Positions 15,719-23,658 of a DNA stretch of 33,508 bases are shown piece after piece (the stretch's first letter is position 1; the number at the start of each line of letters is the position of its first letter). The position numbers were made by a program, and so were the translations under genes. The stretch is from DUZB01 sp964407525 (GTDB lineage Bacteria > Desulfobacterota > DSM-4660 > Desulfatiglandales > Desulfatiglandaceae): NCBI GenBank assembly GCA_964407525.1, contig CAYOWC010000020.1:1-33508 (forward strand), given 5' to 3'. The notes below the pieces were generated by a model, which was not told the origin of the DNA, searched no databases, and saw nothing but the letters and a program-made list of their open reading frames with translations.

Positions 15719-17296
15719 GTGGATAAACAGGCGTGGATTAGATGCCTGCAAACTGAACTGACGCCGCCAAGTTTGTCGGATAACACCGCGGATGCGGATC
15801 GCCTGATAAAAGGACTGAAAAAAGAACTCGGCGCCGATGTCGCTGCGGATCTTTCTATCTTGAGGACCGTCTCGGGCACCCTAAGGGAACATGATTACAA
15901 AGTTCACGTGGCCCTTTTTGAAAACCGGGGCATTTGGAGAATCATTGACGTTTTCGCATCTGAAAATCCTGCAGATATCTATGGGATCGCCCTCGATCTG
16001 GGAAGCACGACCCTTGTCCTCCAGCTTGTTCGCCTCATTGACGGGAGTATCATAGAGGAGGTATCTTTCGACAATCCCCAGATTCGAATTGGCTCAGACA
16101 TTCTTACCCGCATCCATTACGCCACAGCAAAAGGGGGTCTGGCGGAACTCCAGAAAATGGTGATAGGCAAGATCAATGAAACCATCGAACAAATTGCAGG
16201 AAAACATGCCATAAAAACAAAATCCATCGTGGCCATGTCCATTGCCGGTAATACCACCATGACGCATTTCTTCCTCGGCCTGGACCCCTACGGAATATGT
16301 CGCGAACCGTATATTCCCGTTACAAACAGTCCGGGCCTGATACAATCGGCGGAACTTGGATTGGCCATTAACCCTAGGGCTCCGGTCCTGGTTTTCCCCA
16401 ATGTGGGTAGTTATTTCGGGGGAGACTTGATTGCAGGTATCCTTTCATCGGGGATTACCCACCAGGAAGAGGTCTGCTTTTTAGTCGATGTGGGGACCAA
16501 CGCGGAAGTGGTTATTGGAAACAGGGACTGGCTCATGGCCTGTGCAGGCGCGGCCGGCCCGGCCCTTGAAGGGGGCGTTGCGGATATGGGCATGATGGCG
16601 GGTCCCAACGTGATTGACAAAGTCAGAATCGAACCCGTAACAGGAGAATTTCAAATCAGCACTATACAGGGTGGCGTTGAAAAAGATTCCCCACAGTCGG
16701 GGAAACCCGTTGGCATCTGCGGGTCCGGTCTGATCGATCTGGCAGCCCAGCTTTTCCTTGCGGGAATGATTGATTTGAGAGGAAAATTTGAACCTGAAAA
16801 ATGCGGAGACAGCCTCATTGACCTGGATGGAATAAAACACCTGGTTGTGATTAAAGCAGAGGAATCCGGCACAGGGAAACTCCTGACCCTGAGCCAGCCG
16901 GACCTGGATGGACTGGTCCGCTCCAAAGCCGCCATGTACACCATCCTCACAACCATCGCGAACACGGTGAACATTCCTCTCAATGAAATGAAAAGATTTT
17001 ATGTGGCTGGAACTTTCGGTTCTTACATCGACCCAAGCTCTGCCATCACCATTGGCATGATTCCCGATCTTCCCCTCGACACGTATACATCCCTCGGGAA
17101 TACGTCCCTGAAAGGGGCCTGCATGGCCCTAATCAAAAAAGAGGCAAGGGATGAAATAACCCGAATACGGGATCAGATCACTTACCTGGAATTAAATGTG
17201 AACCAGGAATTCATGAATCTCTTTAGCGCCGCGAAGTTTATTCCCCACACCGATAGATCCCTTTTTCCTTCGGTTAAGAGATGGTCGGGTAGTTGA
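15719..17296 (+). CDS. ASKHA / DUF4445 protein, RACo-like corrinoid activator without the ferredoxin domain
   Basis: About 525 residues. It begins in the linker typical of reductive activators of corrinoid proteins (TELTPPSLSDNTADADRL, then LGADVAADLSILRTVSG). The actin-like ATPase core follows: phosphate loops GIALDLGSTT and LVDVGTNAEVVIGN, CGSGLIDL and VAGTFGSYIDPSSA. Known family members use an N-terminal [2Fe-2S] domain to pass an electron to an inactive cobalt(II) corrinoid while the ASKHA part supplies ATP energy. Here that Cys-rich domain is missing. The GTG at 15719 has AAGGA ten bases before it. An ATG at 15647, overlapping yjbQ, is an alternative and still adds no cluster motif. It may need a separate ferredoxin, or have another substrate. 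No methyltransferase or corrinoid protein is in the window. Confidence 0.82.
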   Translation: MDKQAWIRCLQTELTPPSLSDNTADADRLIKGLKKELGADVAADLSILRTVSGTLREHDYKVHVALFENRGIWRIIDVFASENPADIYGIALDLGSTTLVLQLVRLIDGSIIEEVSFDNPQIRIGSDILTRIHYATAKGGLAELQKMVIGKINETIEQIAGKHAIKTKSIVAMSIAGNTTMTHFFLGLDPYGICREPYIPVTNSPGLIQSAELGLAINPRAPVLVFPNVGSYFGGDLIAGILSSGITHQEEVCFLVDVGTNAEVVIGNRDWLMACAGAAGPALEGGVADMGMMAGPNVIDKVRIEPVTGEFQISTIQGGVEKDSPQSGKPVGICGSGLIDLAAQLFLAGMIDLRGKFEPEKCGDSLIDLDGIKHLVVIKAEESGTGKLLTLSQPDLDGLVRSKAAMYTILTTIANTVNIPLNEMKRFYVAGTFGSYIDPSSAITIGMIPDLPLDTYTSLGNTSLKGACMALIKKEARDEITRIRDQITYLELNVNQEFMNLFSAAKFIPHTDRSLFPSVKRWSGS

Positions 17297-17320
17297 GTCG
17301 TTGATTGGTTGAGTGGTTGG
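17292..17320. repeat. short tandem tract, period 8 (GTTGAGTG type)
   Basis: GTTGAGTC, GTTGATTG, GTTGAGTG and a partial fourth copy directly follow, and slightly overlap, the end of the RACo-like gene. Confidence 0.5.
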
Positions 17321-17322
17321 AC

Positions 17323-17432
17323 GAAATCCCATGCGGAGTTAAGGTGTGAACCTTTTATAAAACCTTGACAGGTAAAATCCTTATACGGAGTTAAGGCGTA
17401 AGCCTTTTATAAAACCTTGACAGGTGAAATCC
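17323..17432. repeat. hairpin repeat array A: two 50-bp units, period 52
   Basis: Units at 17331-17380 and 17383-17432, with a tail of a third (GAAATCC) at 17323-17329. Unit 1 has stem AAGGT-GTGA-ACCTT and unit 2 AAGGC-GTAA-GCCTT. Both then carry the palindrome TTTTATAAAA and the stem ACCT-TGAC-AGGT. The array fills the gap between the convergent RACo-like and GrpE-like genes and could act as a weak two-way transcription end. Confidence 0.85.
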
Positions 17433-17448
17433 AGATAAGGAGAAGGTC

Positions 17449-17904
17449 TCATTGATTAAGAACGGATATCACTTCAGCCTTTCTGAGCACTTTTTCCTCC
17501 TTTCGTTGTATGTAACCTTTCTTGACCACCGAAAGGATCGTTTCGTTCTCCAGACCGTCGGATTCCTGGGTGTCTACGATCCTGCATAGCTCCATGCGGG
17601 CCATGCTGTCTGGAAACTCAATTGGCACAACATCATTTGCTTTGAGCAATCGCACGAGCTTCCTGTGAACAGCTCGGATGCTCTTTCCCAAACGTCGGCC
17701 TGTCTTGTTCAGGTCCCCTTCTTTGGCCTTTAGCGTCTCTTCTATGCCCTCAAAGGCATCCAAAACCTCAAAGAGACCACCATAAACCCCTTCCTCCCTG
17801 GTCTGAAAGGAATCCTCCTGCTCTTTGAGCGTGTGATTCAACTCTGCGATCCGCAGCTGGAATTCAACCAGTTTCGCCCGTAAAAATTCCTTCTGTTCCT
17901 TCAT
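17449..17904 (-). CDS. grpE: GrpE-like nucleotide exchange factor of the Hsp70 operon
   Basis: A 151-residue protein with an N-terminal coiled coil (about 1-35). Helices follow (GLFEVLDAFEGIEETL; IRAVHRKLVRLLKANDVVPI), then the GrpE beta-domain pattern ESDGLENETILSVVKKGYIQ followed by VLRKAEVISV. In the family this dimer opens the Hsp70 nucleotide cleft to release ADP. It is shorter and more divergent than a housekeeping GrpE and lacks the usual PFDPxxHEA text, having FPDSMARMELCRIV instead. Its ATG overlaps the stop of the J-like gene by four bases (ATGA). As last gene of the Hsp70 operon, it probably serves that specialised Hsp70. Confidence 0.82.
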   Translation of the reverse strand: MKEQKEFLRAKLVEFQLRIAELNHTLKEQEDSFQTREEGVYGGLFEVLDAFEGIEETLKAKEGDLNKTGRRLGKSIRAVHRKLVRLLKANDVVPIEFPDSMARMELCRIVDTQESDGLENETILSVVKKGYIQRKEEKVLRKAEVISVLNQ

Positions 17905-18173
17905 GAATCCTCATCAAAAATAGAAAGCCGCTTCAAGTCGGAGGGAGGCTGCTTCAGCGTCTTTTTCGGAGAAGACCGAACCTCAAGGGTTCCCACATCC
18001 AAAAAGTGGAGAAACTCATGGACAGATCGACAGGTGGGGTCCAGGAGTTCTTTCTGGGCCAAGGCAATTTCTCGCGCGGAAAACCGCCTCTCGCGAAGGG
18101 CCGATGAAGCAGCCCGGATAACCTCCCTTTTATCTGCCTTACGCTCGATGTTCAGAATCTTATAGGGATTCAT
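17901..18173 (-). CDS. small J-like protein lacking the HPD motif
   Basis: A 90-residue protein. MNPYKILNIERKADKREVIR resembles J-domain helices I-II (N-x-Y-x-ILxI, then a charged helix). SAREIALAQKELLDPTCRSVHEFL resembles helix III with the AxxxLLDPxxR signature. The connecting loop is only a few residues (RERRFS) and has no His-Pro-Asp, the motif that triggers Hsp70 ATP hydrolysis. The C-terminal 30 residues are polar. The ATG at 18173 has GAGGA eight bases before it, just after the stop of the previous gene. Between an Hsp70 partner and a GrpE-like gene, a degenerate J protein that docks without stimulating ATPase is the simplest reading; a fold-only resemblance is possible. Confidence 0.65.
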   Translation of the reverse strand: MNPYKILNIERKADKREVIRAASSALRERRFSAREIALAQKELLDPTCRSVHEFLHFLDVGTLEVRSSPKKTLKQPPSDLKRLSIFDEDS

Positions 18174-18174
18174 C

Positions 18175-19971
18175 TTACTTATCCTCTTCAATTTCCTCGA
18201 TCAATTCTTCAATGTCATAGAGGATGTCATGATCATCATCTACCCTGGCACACCACGAATAGATCCTGTTGAGGGAAACGATTTTTTCCGCCCTTTCAAG
18301 ATCCGCCTCATCCATACTGTCAATCAAGGCCTCGAAAAACTCAAAAAAAATGTCCCGAACTTTTTGATGCTCCGTCTCTTTAGCGATTCTGCAGGCCCTG
18401 CTCATTTTACGCCCGTCCAAGGCCTTCTCGATTTCTATACATTCCAGATCCACCTTGGTATCGACCAGAAGGCCTCGGGCATGTTCGTTTTCAGGATCAA
18501 GGGCCAGGGCCTTTCGGAGGGTCGTTGCCAGGACTTTGTCATTGCCGTGATCTTTGTTGTACATCTCCAGCGCCCGCCTGCTCATGACAAAGGAGAGGGC
18601 CTGATCCAACCCCTTTCGCGGGCATATTGTGTGAATAGCGGCCAGGACCTCCTCGTAGCGGCTCTGCTCTTTCAGTTCCTCTGCCTTTGCGGCGCCGTCA
18701 ATGAGTATCTTCTCAAACCTGGGAGCCTTATTCAGGAGCGCGAGCGCCATATGAGGAAACTCTCTGGGTGGGATCTCCCCCTTGTCCATGGAATGGATGC
18801 CGCAGGCAAAAATAACCCTCGCAATCCCCCAGTCGGCGAACTCATCCCCGGCCTCGCCGCCGGGCAGCACCTCAAGGGCTTTCTCATGTTCCCCTTTCTC
18901 CATGAGGTAAAGTGCATCTCCTGCGACCGAATAAAAAGCACCCGTATTCAAGTATTGTTCCAGATCCAGGAAACGCTTCCTTTTTTTGCGAATCGAGGCA
19001 AGGATGGTTTTCGAAATGCCATAGCGGATCGCGAGGCGCGGTGTGCAAATGAAAAAATGAAAGTCTTTTTTTCGACCATCAGCCAGACCACAGATATCCT
19101 CCAAGAGTCTTCGTTCCAAATTCCAGCAGACAAGATCCGTATCCACGAAACCCCTTTCCTGGTCTTGATATCGTTTCAACAGATCTTCCGCCCGCCTGAT
19201 CAACTCCTCGCGCACCCTGGCGCCTTCTTTCAGGGCGGAGCGACCATCCGCCGCCTGTGCAGCATAGACCGCAGGAAGCCAATACAGGCCAAGATCATCC
19301 AGCCTGGCCCCCGATTTCTCCGTAACCTTGAAGCCGGCCTTGGCACAGATCTGAAGCAGGGCCGGTTCCATCTCAAAAGGCCACGAATCAACGGCCTCCA
19401 TGATCCTCTCATACTGCTCATCCTTCCAGAGTTCCTGAAACCACGCAAACCCGCAGGACNNNNNNNNNNNNNNNNNNNNNNNNNNNNNNNNNNNNNNNNN
19501 NNNNNNNNNNNNNNNNNNNNNNNNNNNNNNNNNNNNNNNNNNNNNNNNNNNNNNNNNNNAGGCAAACGTCTCGCCGTAAAGCTCAGCCGCCTTCAAATAT
19601 TCACCGGCCGCCTCGGCTTTCCTGGCGGCCCTGCTTAAATCCTGCGACAGGGACATTTTCTGTAACTGAGAAACCGTGTCACTGATCCAGCTTTCCCCGG
19701 TAATGGCATACGCCTCTTCAAAACATCGAAGTGCGGCCAAGATATCCCCCTTCCCGGCATATTTTCTGGCCTTTTTGACCAGATCTTCGGCCCTGGCCTC
19801 TTCAATCTTTCGGTTGCATACCTCTATCTTTTGTGCGAGATCTCCGTATCCCGCAATACCCGCTATCTTTTCAAATTCTCTCTTGGCCAGGAGATAGTTT
19901 CCACGAAGGAACATCTCTTCCGCTCTCGCCAATATCACATCAGGGCTTTGCTTTTTCTTCTTTTTACCCAT
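18175..19971 (-). CDS. large repeat-helical (TPR-like) protein, interrupted by an assembly gap
   Basis: A protein of about 598 residues as assembled, with 33 or so undetermined residues at the N gap. It opens with a Lys-rich MGKKKKKQSPD. Several helix-turn-helix repeats of TPR type follow (ARAEEMFLRGNYLLAKREFE, ARKYAGKGDILAALRCFEEA, ARKAEAAGEYLKAAELYGET), and more helical repeats near the C terminus (TTLRKALALDPENEHARGLL). The last residues are strongly acidic (EELIEEIEEDK), reminiscent of tails that dock on chaperones. The frame is the same on both sides of the gap, but its true length is unknown, so residues may be missing. It starts five bases after the LysM gene. It is probably a scaffold for the Hsp70 system; no specific function was recognised. 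Confidence 0.78.
   Translation of the reverse strand: MGKKKKKQSPDVILARAEEMFLRGNYLLAKREFEKIAGIAGYGDLAQKIEVCNRKIEEARAEDLVKKARKYAGKGDILAALRCFEEAYAITGESWISDTVSQLQKMSLSQDLSRAARKAEAAGEYLKAAELYGETFAXXXXXXXXXXXXXXXXXXXXXXXXXXXXXXXXXXSCGFAWFQELWKDEQYERIMEAVDSWPFEMEPALLQICAKAGFKVTEKSGARLDDLGLYWLPAVYAAQAADGRSALKEGARVREELIRRAEDLLKRYQDQERGFVDTDLVCWNLERRLLEDICGLADGRKKDFHFFICTPRLAIRYGISKTILASIRKKRKRFLDLEQYLNTGAFYSVAGDALYLMEKGEHEKALEVLPGGEAGDEFADWGIARVIFACGIHSMDKGEIPPREFPHMALALLNKAPRFEKILIDGAAKAEELKEQSRYEEVLAAIHTICPRKGLDQALSFVMSRRALEMYNKDHGNDKVLATTLRKALALDPENEHARGLLVDTKVDLECIEIEKALDGRKMSRACRIAKETEHQKVRDIFFEFFEALIDSMDEADLERAEKIVSLNRIYSWCARVDDDHDILYDIEELIEEIEEDK
19460..19559. other. assembly gap of exactly 100 N
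   Basis: One hundred undetermined bases inside the repeat-helical gene. A round number is the usual filler for a scaffold gap of unknown size, so distances across it should not be trusted. Confidence 0.99.
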
Positions 19972-19975
19972 AGCT

Positions 19976-20845
19976 CTACTCTAATTCGATCCTGATCTTT
20001 TCCCCGAGCTTTGGTTCCACATCGGGGTTCAGCAGGTGTAAACGATCGACCATGGTTTCTTTTCCATAGAACCTTCGTGCAATGGATTCGAGGGTATCGC
20101 CTTTTTCCACCACATAAAGATAGTAAACCCCGGTCCCATCTTTGGTCGTTATTTCTTTGTAGACCTGCTCTGCCAGACGCGGATCCTTGAGTATCCTGAT
20201 CCCAAGATCCTTTTCGAGATCATAGATCCCCATCCCCGGATTATCCTTCAGAAGGACCGGAAAATAGGTTCCGGTTCCATAGTATTTCGCGGAAATTCTC
20301 CACAAGGTATCATCAGCGGCTGCATGATAGGTCCAAAACCCATCTTCCAGTTGAGAACTCTTTTGTTCAATTGCTTTCTCTAGTGATTCCTCCGCACCCT
20401 GCTTCTTTTCCTCTGCCGCTGGGATGTCGCCATCCTCTCCTTTGAAACCTTCCGTCATTTCCGGTCCGTCAAAAAAAATCATTGTGGGGATAGAGATCTC
20501 GGCCTCGGCTTCAAGAGGGCGTTGGCGGCCCCTTCGCTCCAGCTCAGCTTTCATATCTATCCTGACACTCACGGGGTAAATCTGTCCATAGGACGTCGGG
20601 GATTGCATTTTTTTATCCCGGAATACCCACCCTGAAAAACCCCCTAAAATAATGCAAAGCAGAAGGGCAATCCCGGCGCCAACGATGGACCGCTGTCTCT
20701 TTACCGGCCCTTCCGGCGCCACGGTGTCCGGCAAGGAATCCAGGACCCTGAAGCAGGAAATGTCTGCATCACACTGGGGGCATTTTGCCTTGTCAGCGGA
20801 AATCCCTTGAAAATCGCATATGGGACAGGTGTTATTGGCTGTCAC
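19976..20845 (-). CDS. zinc-ribbon, single-pass membrane protein with two LysM-like domains
   Basis: A 289-residue protein. A zinc ribbon CPIC...CPQC (Cys7, 10, 22, 25) precedes a transmembrane helix at about 54-75 flanked by basic residues. A polar linker follows, then two LysM-like modules near 171-217 (DDTLWRISAKYYG) and 242-288 (EKGDTLESIARRFYGKE). Basic residues before the helix predict the zinc ribbon in the cytosol and the LysM modules in the periplasm, where LysM folds bind peptidoglycan. It starts with GTG immediately after the Hsp70 stop. The CxxC-x11-CxxC ribbon resembles the one inserted in the adjacent Hsp70 (CxxC-x10-CxxC), suggesting that this protein tethers the chaperone to the envelope. 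That link is inference. Confidence 0.82.
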   Translation of the reverse strand: MTANNTCPICDFQGISADKAKCPQCDADISCFRVLDSLPDTVAPEGPVKRQRSIVGAGIALLLCIILGGFSGWVFRDKKMQSPTSYGQIYPVSVRIDMKAELERRGRQRPLEAEAEISIPTMIFFDGPEMTEGFKGEDGDIPAAEEKKQGAEESLEKAIEQKSSQLEDGFWTYHAAADDTLWRISAKYYGTGTYFPVLLKDNPGMGIYDLEKDLGIRILKDPRLAEQVYKEITTKDGTGVYYLYVVEKGDTLESIARRFYGKETMVDRLHLLNPDVEPKLGEKIRIELE

Positions 20846-23170
20846 TTACTTAGTAATATCCTTATGAATTACACCGGGCCGCGCTTCGTACTCTCGAAGG
20901 ATCGCCGTGGTCTCCGGCATGATCCCCATGAGCAGACCGGAGAACTTGTCCTGATCACCCTTCGTTAATGCCTCCAGAATCTGCTCCAGGGCCCGGAAAA
21001 ACTTGGGGGCCTTGGCCGGATCTGTTTTGTTGCACAGGTCCCCTGCCTTTTGAATCTGCATCAGATCGTTGATCGCACCAAGGCTATCAAGGGCACTGTG
21101 AAGGTCGTTCAATGCCTTCACGTTTTCATCATACGTACCGCTCTCATCCATCTCCTCCAGCCGTTTAATGCATCGACGGATATCCGCCGTCTGCTTTGAA
21201 GATATGACTGGTCCAAAGCTGGAAAGGGCTGACTCGGCATAGTAGATGACAGGCATGCTGGTTTCGTCCTCGGCCGCCATCTTTCTGGCCTTGTCAATCT
21301 TGAGGCGGGTACGCTCAAAAACCGCTTCATCAACCTGGCCGGTTTCCGGATCCAAGACCCTGTGGATTTCCTTTATAGAGGAGAGTGAACGGTGGATGAG
21401 ATCGATCATGGTGTACCCATCATAGCCTTTTTCGTTGGCTTCGGAAATAGTTTCTTCCAAGGCAACCAATAGTTTTTCATCCGCCTTTCCCCTGGAAAGG
21501 GTCTTTGACATCCGCACCTGATCCAATTCCTTGATGGCCGCGTCCACTTCGATGAGGTTGTTTTCATCGATGCGCAGGGTGATTTCCACGTGAAGCGGAC
21601 CCTCTTGTTTGTCATCCCCATCTTCCCCGTCGGGTCCGGCCTGATCGATTCCAAGCCACAGGTCGCCGATGGACTCCTCTTGTTCGTTCACCACATTGAA
21701 AAATTTCATGTGAACCAGCTTCTGTTCAGGATGGACCAGGGCAAAGGTTTCGCTCGCTTCATAGGGAAGCGGCATATTCTTTTCCACGAACAGATGTTTC
21801 CGACCTTTTTCAAGATAGAGATAGTAATCGTGGGCGGATGTGTGAACAATATCCAGGACTCCCTGTTCGATGGTATGGTTTATAAGATCAAACCCGCATT
21901 CCCGGCAGGATTCCTCGGTCTGGGAGACCTCTCTGCCGCACTGGGGGCACTCATAGGTATCTGCGAGACGATGGCTCAAAATGGCCGCACCTTCGGCAAT
22001 GGCCAGCATGGGCCGTTCGTGCACCAGAATTTTTTCCTTTCCGAACTCCTGCGCCATGGCCGCCACCACACGGGGGATCTGAGAACTCCCCCCCACCAGC
22101 AACACGTTATCGATCAGTTCCGGGTCAAAATGGATATCTTCGAGCACCTTCCTTGTAAGTCGTACGATTTTTTCCACTGTTGGAGAGATGATCTCGTTGA
22201 ATTGCTCCCTGGTCAGTTCCACGTCCACGTCGATCTGATCCCCGTCCATGTCCCTGAGAACCCCCAGGATCTCAATGAAAGCATCTTCATCAGTACTCAG
22301 GCGGATCTTGGCCTTTTCAACGGCGTCTTTCAGTTCCGCCAAAAACCGGTTCTTCACCCCCTCTTTCTGGGCCTCAATAGTGGCTTTAATATCGTCAATC
22401 TCATATTCCTCGGCGGTTTCTTTCAGGACATAGTCGACCAGCATGCGGTCCACATCCTCACCGCCAAGCCACATGTCGCCGCCCTTGCCCTGTTCGATGA
22501 ACTGCCCGCCGCTTATGTTCAAAACGGAAAGGTCGAATGTTCCACCCCCGAAATCAAAGACCAGGACCGTCCTGGCATCCTCCCCTCCGATATTGTCAAC
22601 CCCGAAGGAGATGGCCGCCGCGGTGGGCTCCGGCAGCAACCTTCGAACCTTCAATCCGGCCAGGGCAGCAGCCGCCCTGGTGGCATGCTTCTGCTTGTCG
22701 TTGAAATAGGCCGGCACCGTAATCACCGCATACTCTACCTTATCCCCCAGGGATTTTTCACTGTCTTTTTTGATTTTTTCCAGTATCTTTGAGGAGATCT
22801 CCTCCGGGGTGTACTCCTTGCCCCCAAGGATAATAGCCAGGCTGTTCTCGGACCCCGTGGAGTGCTGTTTGAGCTTATAGGTGAGCAGCCTCCCCTGAAT
22901 GGTGTTCTGCACCTCCTGATCGAGGTAACTTCTCCCCATCAGGCGTTTTACCGTCACAATTGTGTTTTCAGGATCCTGCTTCATCCATTCCAGGGCATCC
23001 CTTCCCACTACAAATTTGGGTTTGGAAGACAAAAGTCTCTTCTTTCCCAAGGTCACACATGAAGGGGTGATAAACTCCCCCTCTGAGTTTTTCAGAACTT
23101 CTGTTTGTACTCTCTTGATGGCAGCGACTGAATTGGTAGTTCCTAAATCAATCCCGATAGACTTGGACAT
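20846..23170 (-). CDS. non-canonical Hsp70 (DnaK-like) with an inserted zinc ribbon
   Basis: A 774-residue Hsp70. The nucleotide-binding domain has all main motifs: GIDLGTTNSVAA (6-17), VPAYFND (152-158), LPEPTAAAISFG (179-190), FDFGGGTFDLSV (205-216) and LLVGGSSQIPRV (357-368). At 408-425 four cysteines form a CPQC...CREC zinc ribbon placed just before the interdomain linker region (GVLDIVHTS). A beta domain (about 447-545) and a helical C terminus longer than DnaK's follow. Ordinary DnaK is about 640 residues and has no such ribbon. It opens the five-gene operon with a LysM membrane protein, repeat-helical protein, J-like and GrpE-like proteins. AGGAGG lies about ten bases before the ATG. 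It is probably a specialised, possibly redox- or metal-responsive or membrane-docked chaperone; the client is unknown. Confidence 0.93.
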   Translation of the reverse strand: MSKSIGIDLGTTNSVAAIKRVQTEVLKNSEGEFITPSCVTLGKKRLLSSKPKFVVGRDALEWMKQDPENTIVTVKRLMGRSYLDQEVQNTIQGRLLTYKLKQHSTGSENSLAIILGGKEYTPEEISSKILEKIKKDSEKSLGDKVEYAVITVPAYFNDKQKHATRAAAALAGLKVRRLLPEPTAAAISFGVDNIGGEDARTVLVFDFGGGTFDLSVLNISGGQFIEQGKGGDMWLGGEDVDRMLVDYVLKETAEEYEIDDIKATIEAQKEGVKNRFLAELKDAVEKAKIRLSTDEDAFIEILGVLRDMDGDQIDVDVELTREQFNEIISPTVEKIVRLTRKVLEDIHFDPELIDNVLLVGGSSQIPRVVAAMAQEFGKEKILVHERPMLAIAEGAAILSHRLADTYECPQCGREVSQTEESCRECGFDLINHTIEQGVLDIVHTSAHDYYLYLEKGRKHLFVEKNMPLPYEASETFALVHPEQKLVHMKFFNVVNEQEESIGDLWLGIDQAGPDGEDGDDKQEGPLHVEITLRIDENNLIEVDAAIKELDQVRMSKTLSRGKADEKLLVALEETISEANEKGYDGYTMIDLIHRSLSSIKEIHRVLDPETGQVDEAVFERTRLKIDKARKMAAEDETSMPVIYYAESALSSFGPVISSKQTADIRRCIKRLEEMDESGTYDENVKALNDLHSALDSLGAINDLMQIQKAGDLCNKTDPAKAPKFFRALEQILEALTKGDQDKFSGLLMGIMPETTAILREYEARPGVIHKDITK

Positions 23171-23249
23171 TATTTTCGTTCCTCCTGATTTCGCTCGGGG
23201 GTCTATTTCATGAATTTTATGTCACGATTTCTTCAAATTATTCAGGCAG

Positions 23250-23279
23250 GGTATACAGACATTACTTGAGGGTTGTCAA
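23250..23279 (-). promoter_or_regulatory. predicted sigma70-type promoter of the Hsp70 operon
   Basis: On the minus strand a perfect TTGACA (23274-23279) is followed after 18 bases by TATACC (23250-23255). Transcription would start about 70 bases before the Hsp70 ATG. The -35 lies inside an inverted repeat CTTGA-N6-TCAAG, which could bind a repressor. No CIRCE element or clear sigma32 site was seen. The rest of 23280-23486 holds only a small CTGAC/GTCAG hairpin and the REP-like hairpin. Confidence 0.5.
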
Positions 23280-23408
23280 GCGTCTTAAAATTTTTCTGAC
23301 TGATTGTCAGGATAAGCCTTTCCCCGAGGCGTTCACCAAGGAAGTAATGCTTCAGCTTGACACCAAAAAAGTCACTACTGGCTGAAATAAAATAAATCTT
23401 ATTCCTCT

Positions 23409-23430
23409 TTCCCATGCTCCTGCGTGGGAA
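23409..23430. repeat. diverged copy of the large REP-like hairpin
   Basis: TTCCCATGC-TCCT-GCGTGGGAA forms a 9-base-pair stem with one G-T pair. It matches the large hairpins at 6712-6734 and 6831-6855. Confidence 0.6.
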
Positions 23431-23486
23431 TGCATACGTTTCTTTCTCGATCAAACTGAGCATTTTCCCGGTCAGAGGCAGAACTC

Positions 23487-23640
23487 ATACGGAGTTAAGG
23501 TGTAAACCTTTTATAAAATCTTGACAGATGAAATCCGCATACGGAGTTAAGGTGTAAACCTTTTATAAAATCTTGACAGATGAAATCCTTATTGGGAGTT
23601 CAGGTGCAAACCTTTTATATCACAAGACCTGGCAGTCTGA
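23487..23640. repeat. hairpin repeat array B: two complete units and one diverged unit, period 52
   Basis: Units at 23487-23536 and 23539-23588 both have stem AAGGT-GTAA-ACCTT, palindrome TTTTATAAAA and second stem ATCT-TGAC-AGAT. The third, 23591-23640, has AGGT-GCAA-ACCT and then diverges to AGAC...GTCT. The array ends 18 bases from the end of the RAYT gene, and its other side faces the Hsp70 promoter region. Confidence 0.85.
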
Positions 23641-23658
23641 TCCTGCGACCTCTCAAAC

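Noticed and set aside
18229..19638. Long plus-strand frame of 469 codons opposite the repeat-helical gene
   Set aside because: It is an antisense shadow: it crosses the N gap, has no domain, and the minus-strand gene fits its operon spacing.
23242..23463. Minus-strand 73-codon frame before the Hsp70 gene
   Set aside because: It covers a REP-like hairpin and the predicted promoter, with no recognisable domain.
23171..23486. CIRCE or sigma32 control site for the Hsp70 operon
   Set aside because: I looked for TTAGCACTC-N9-GAGTGCTAA and CTTGAA/CCCCAT patterns and saw neither.
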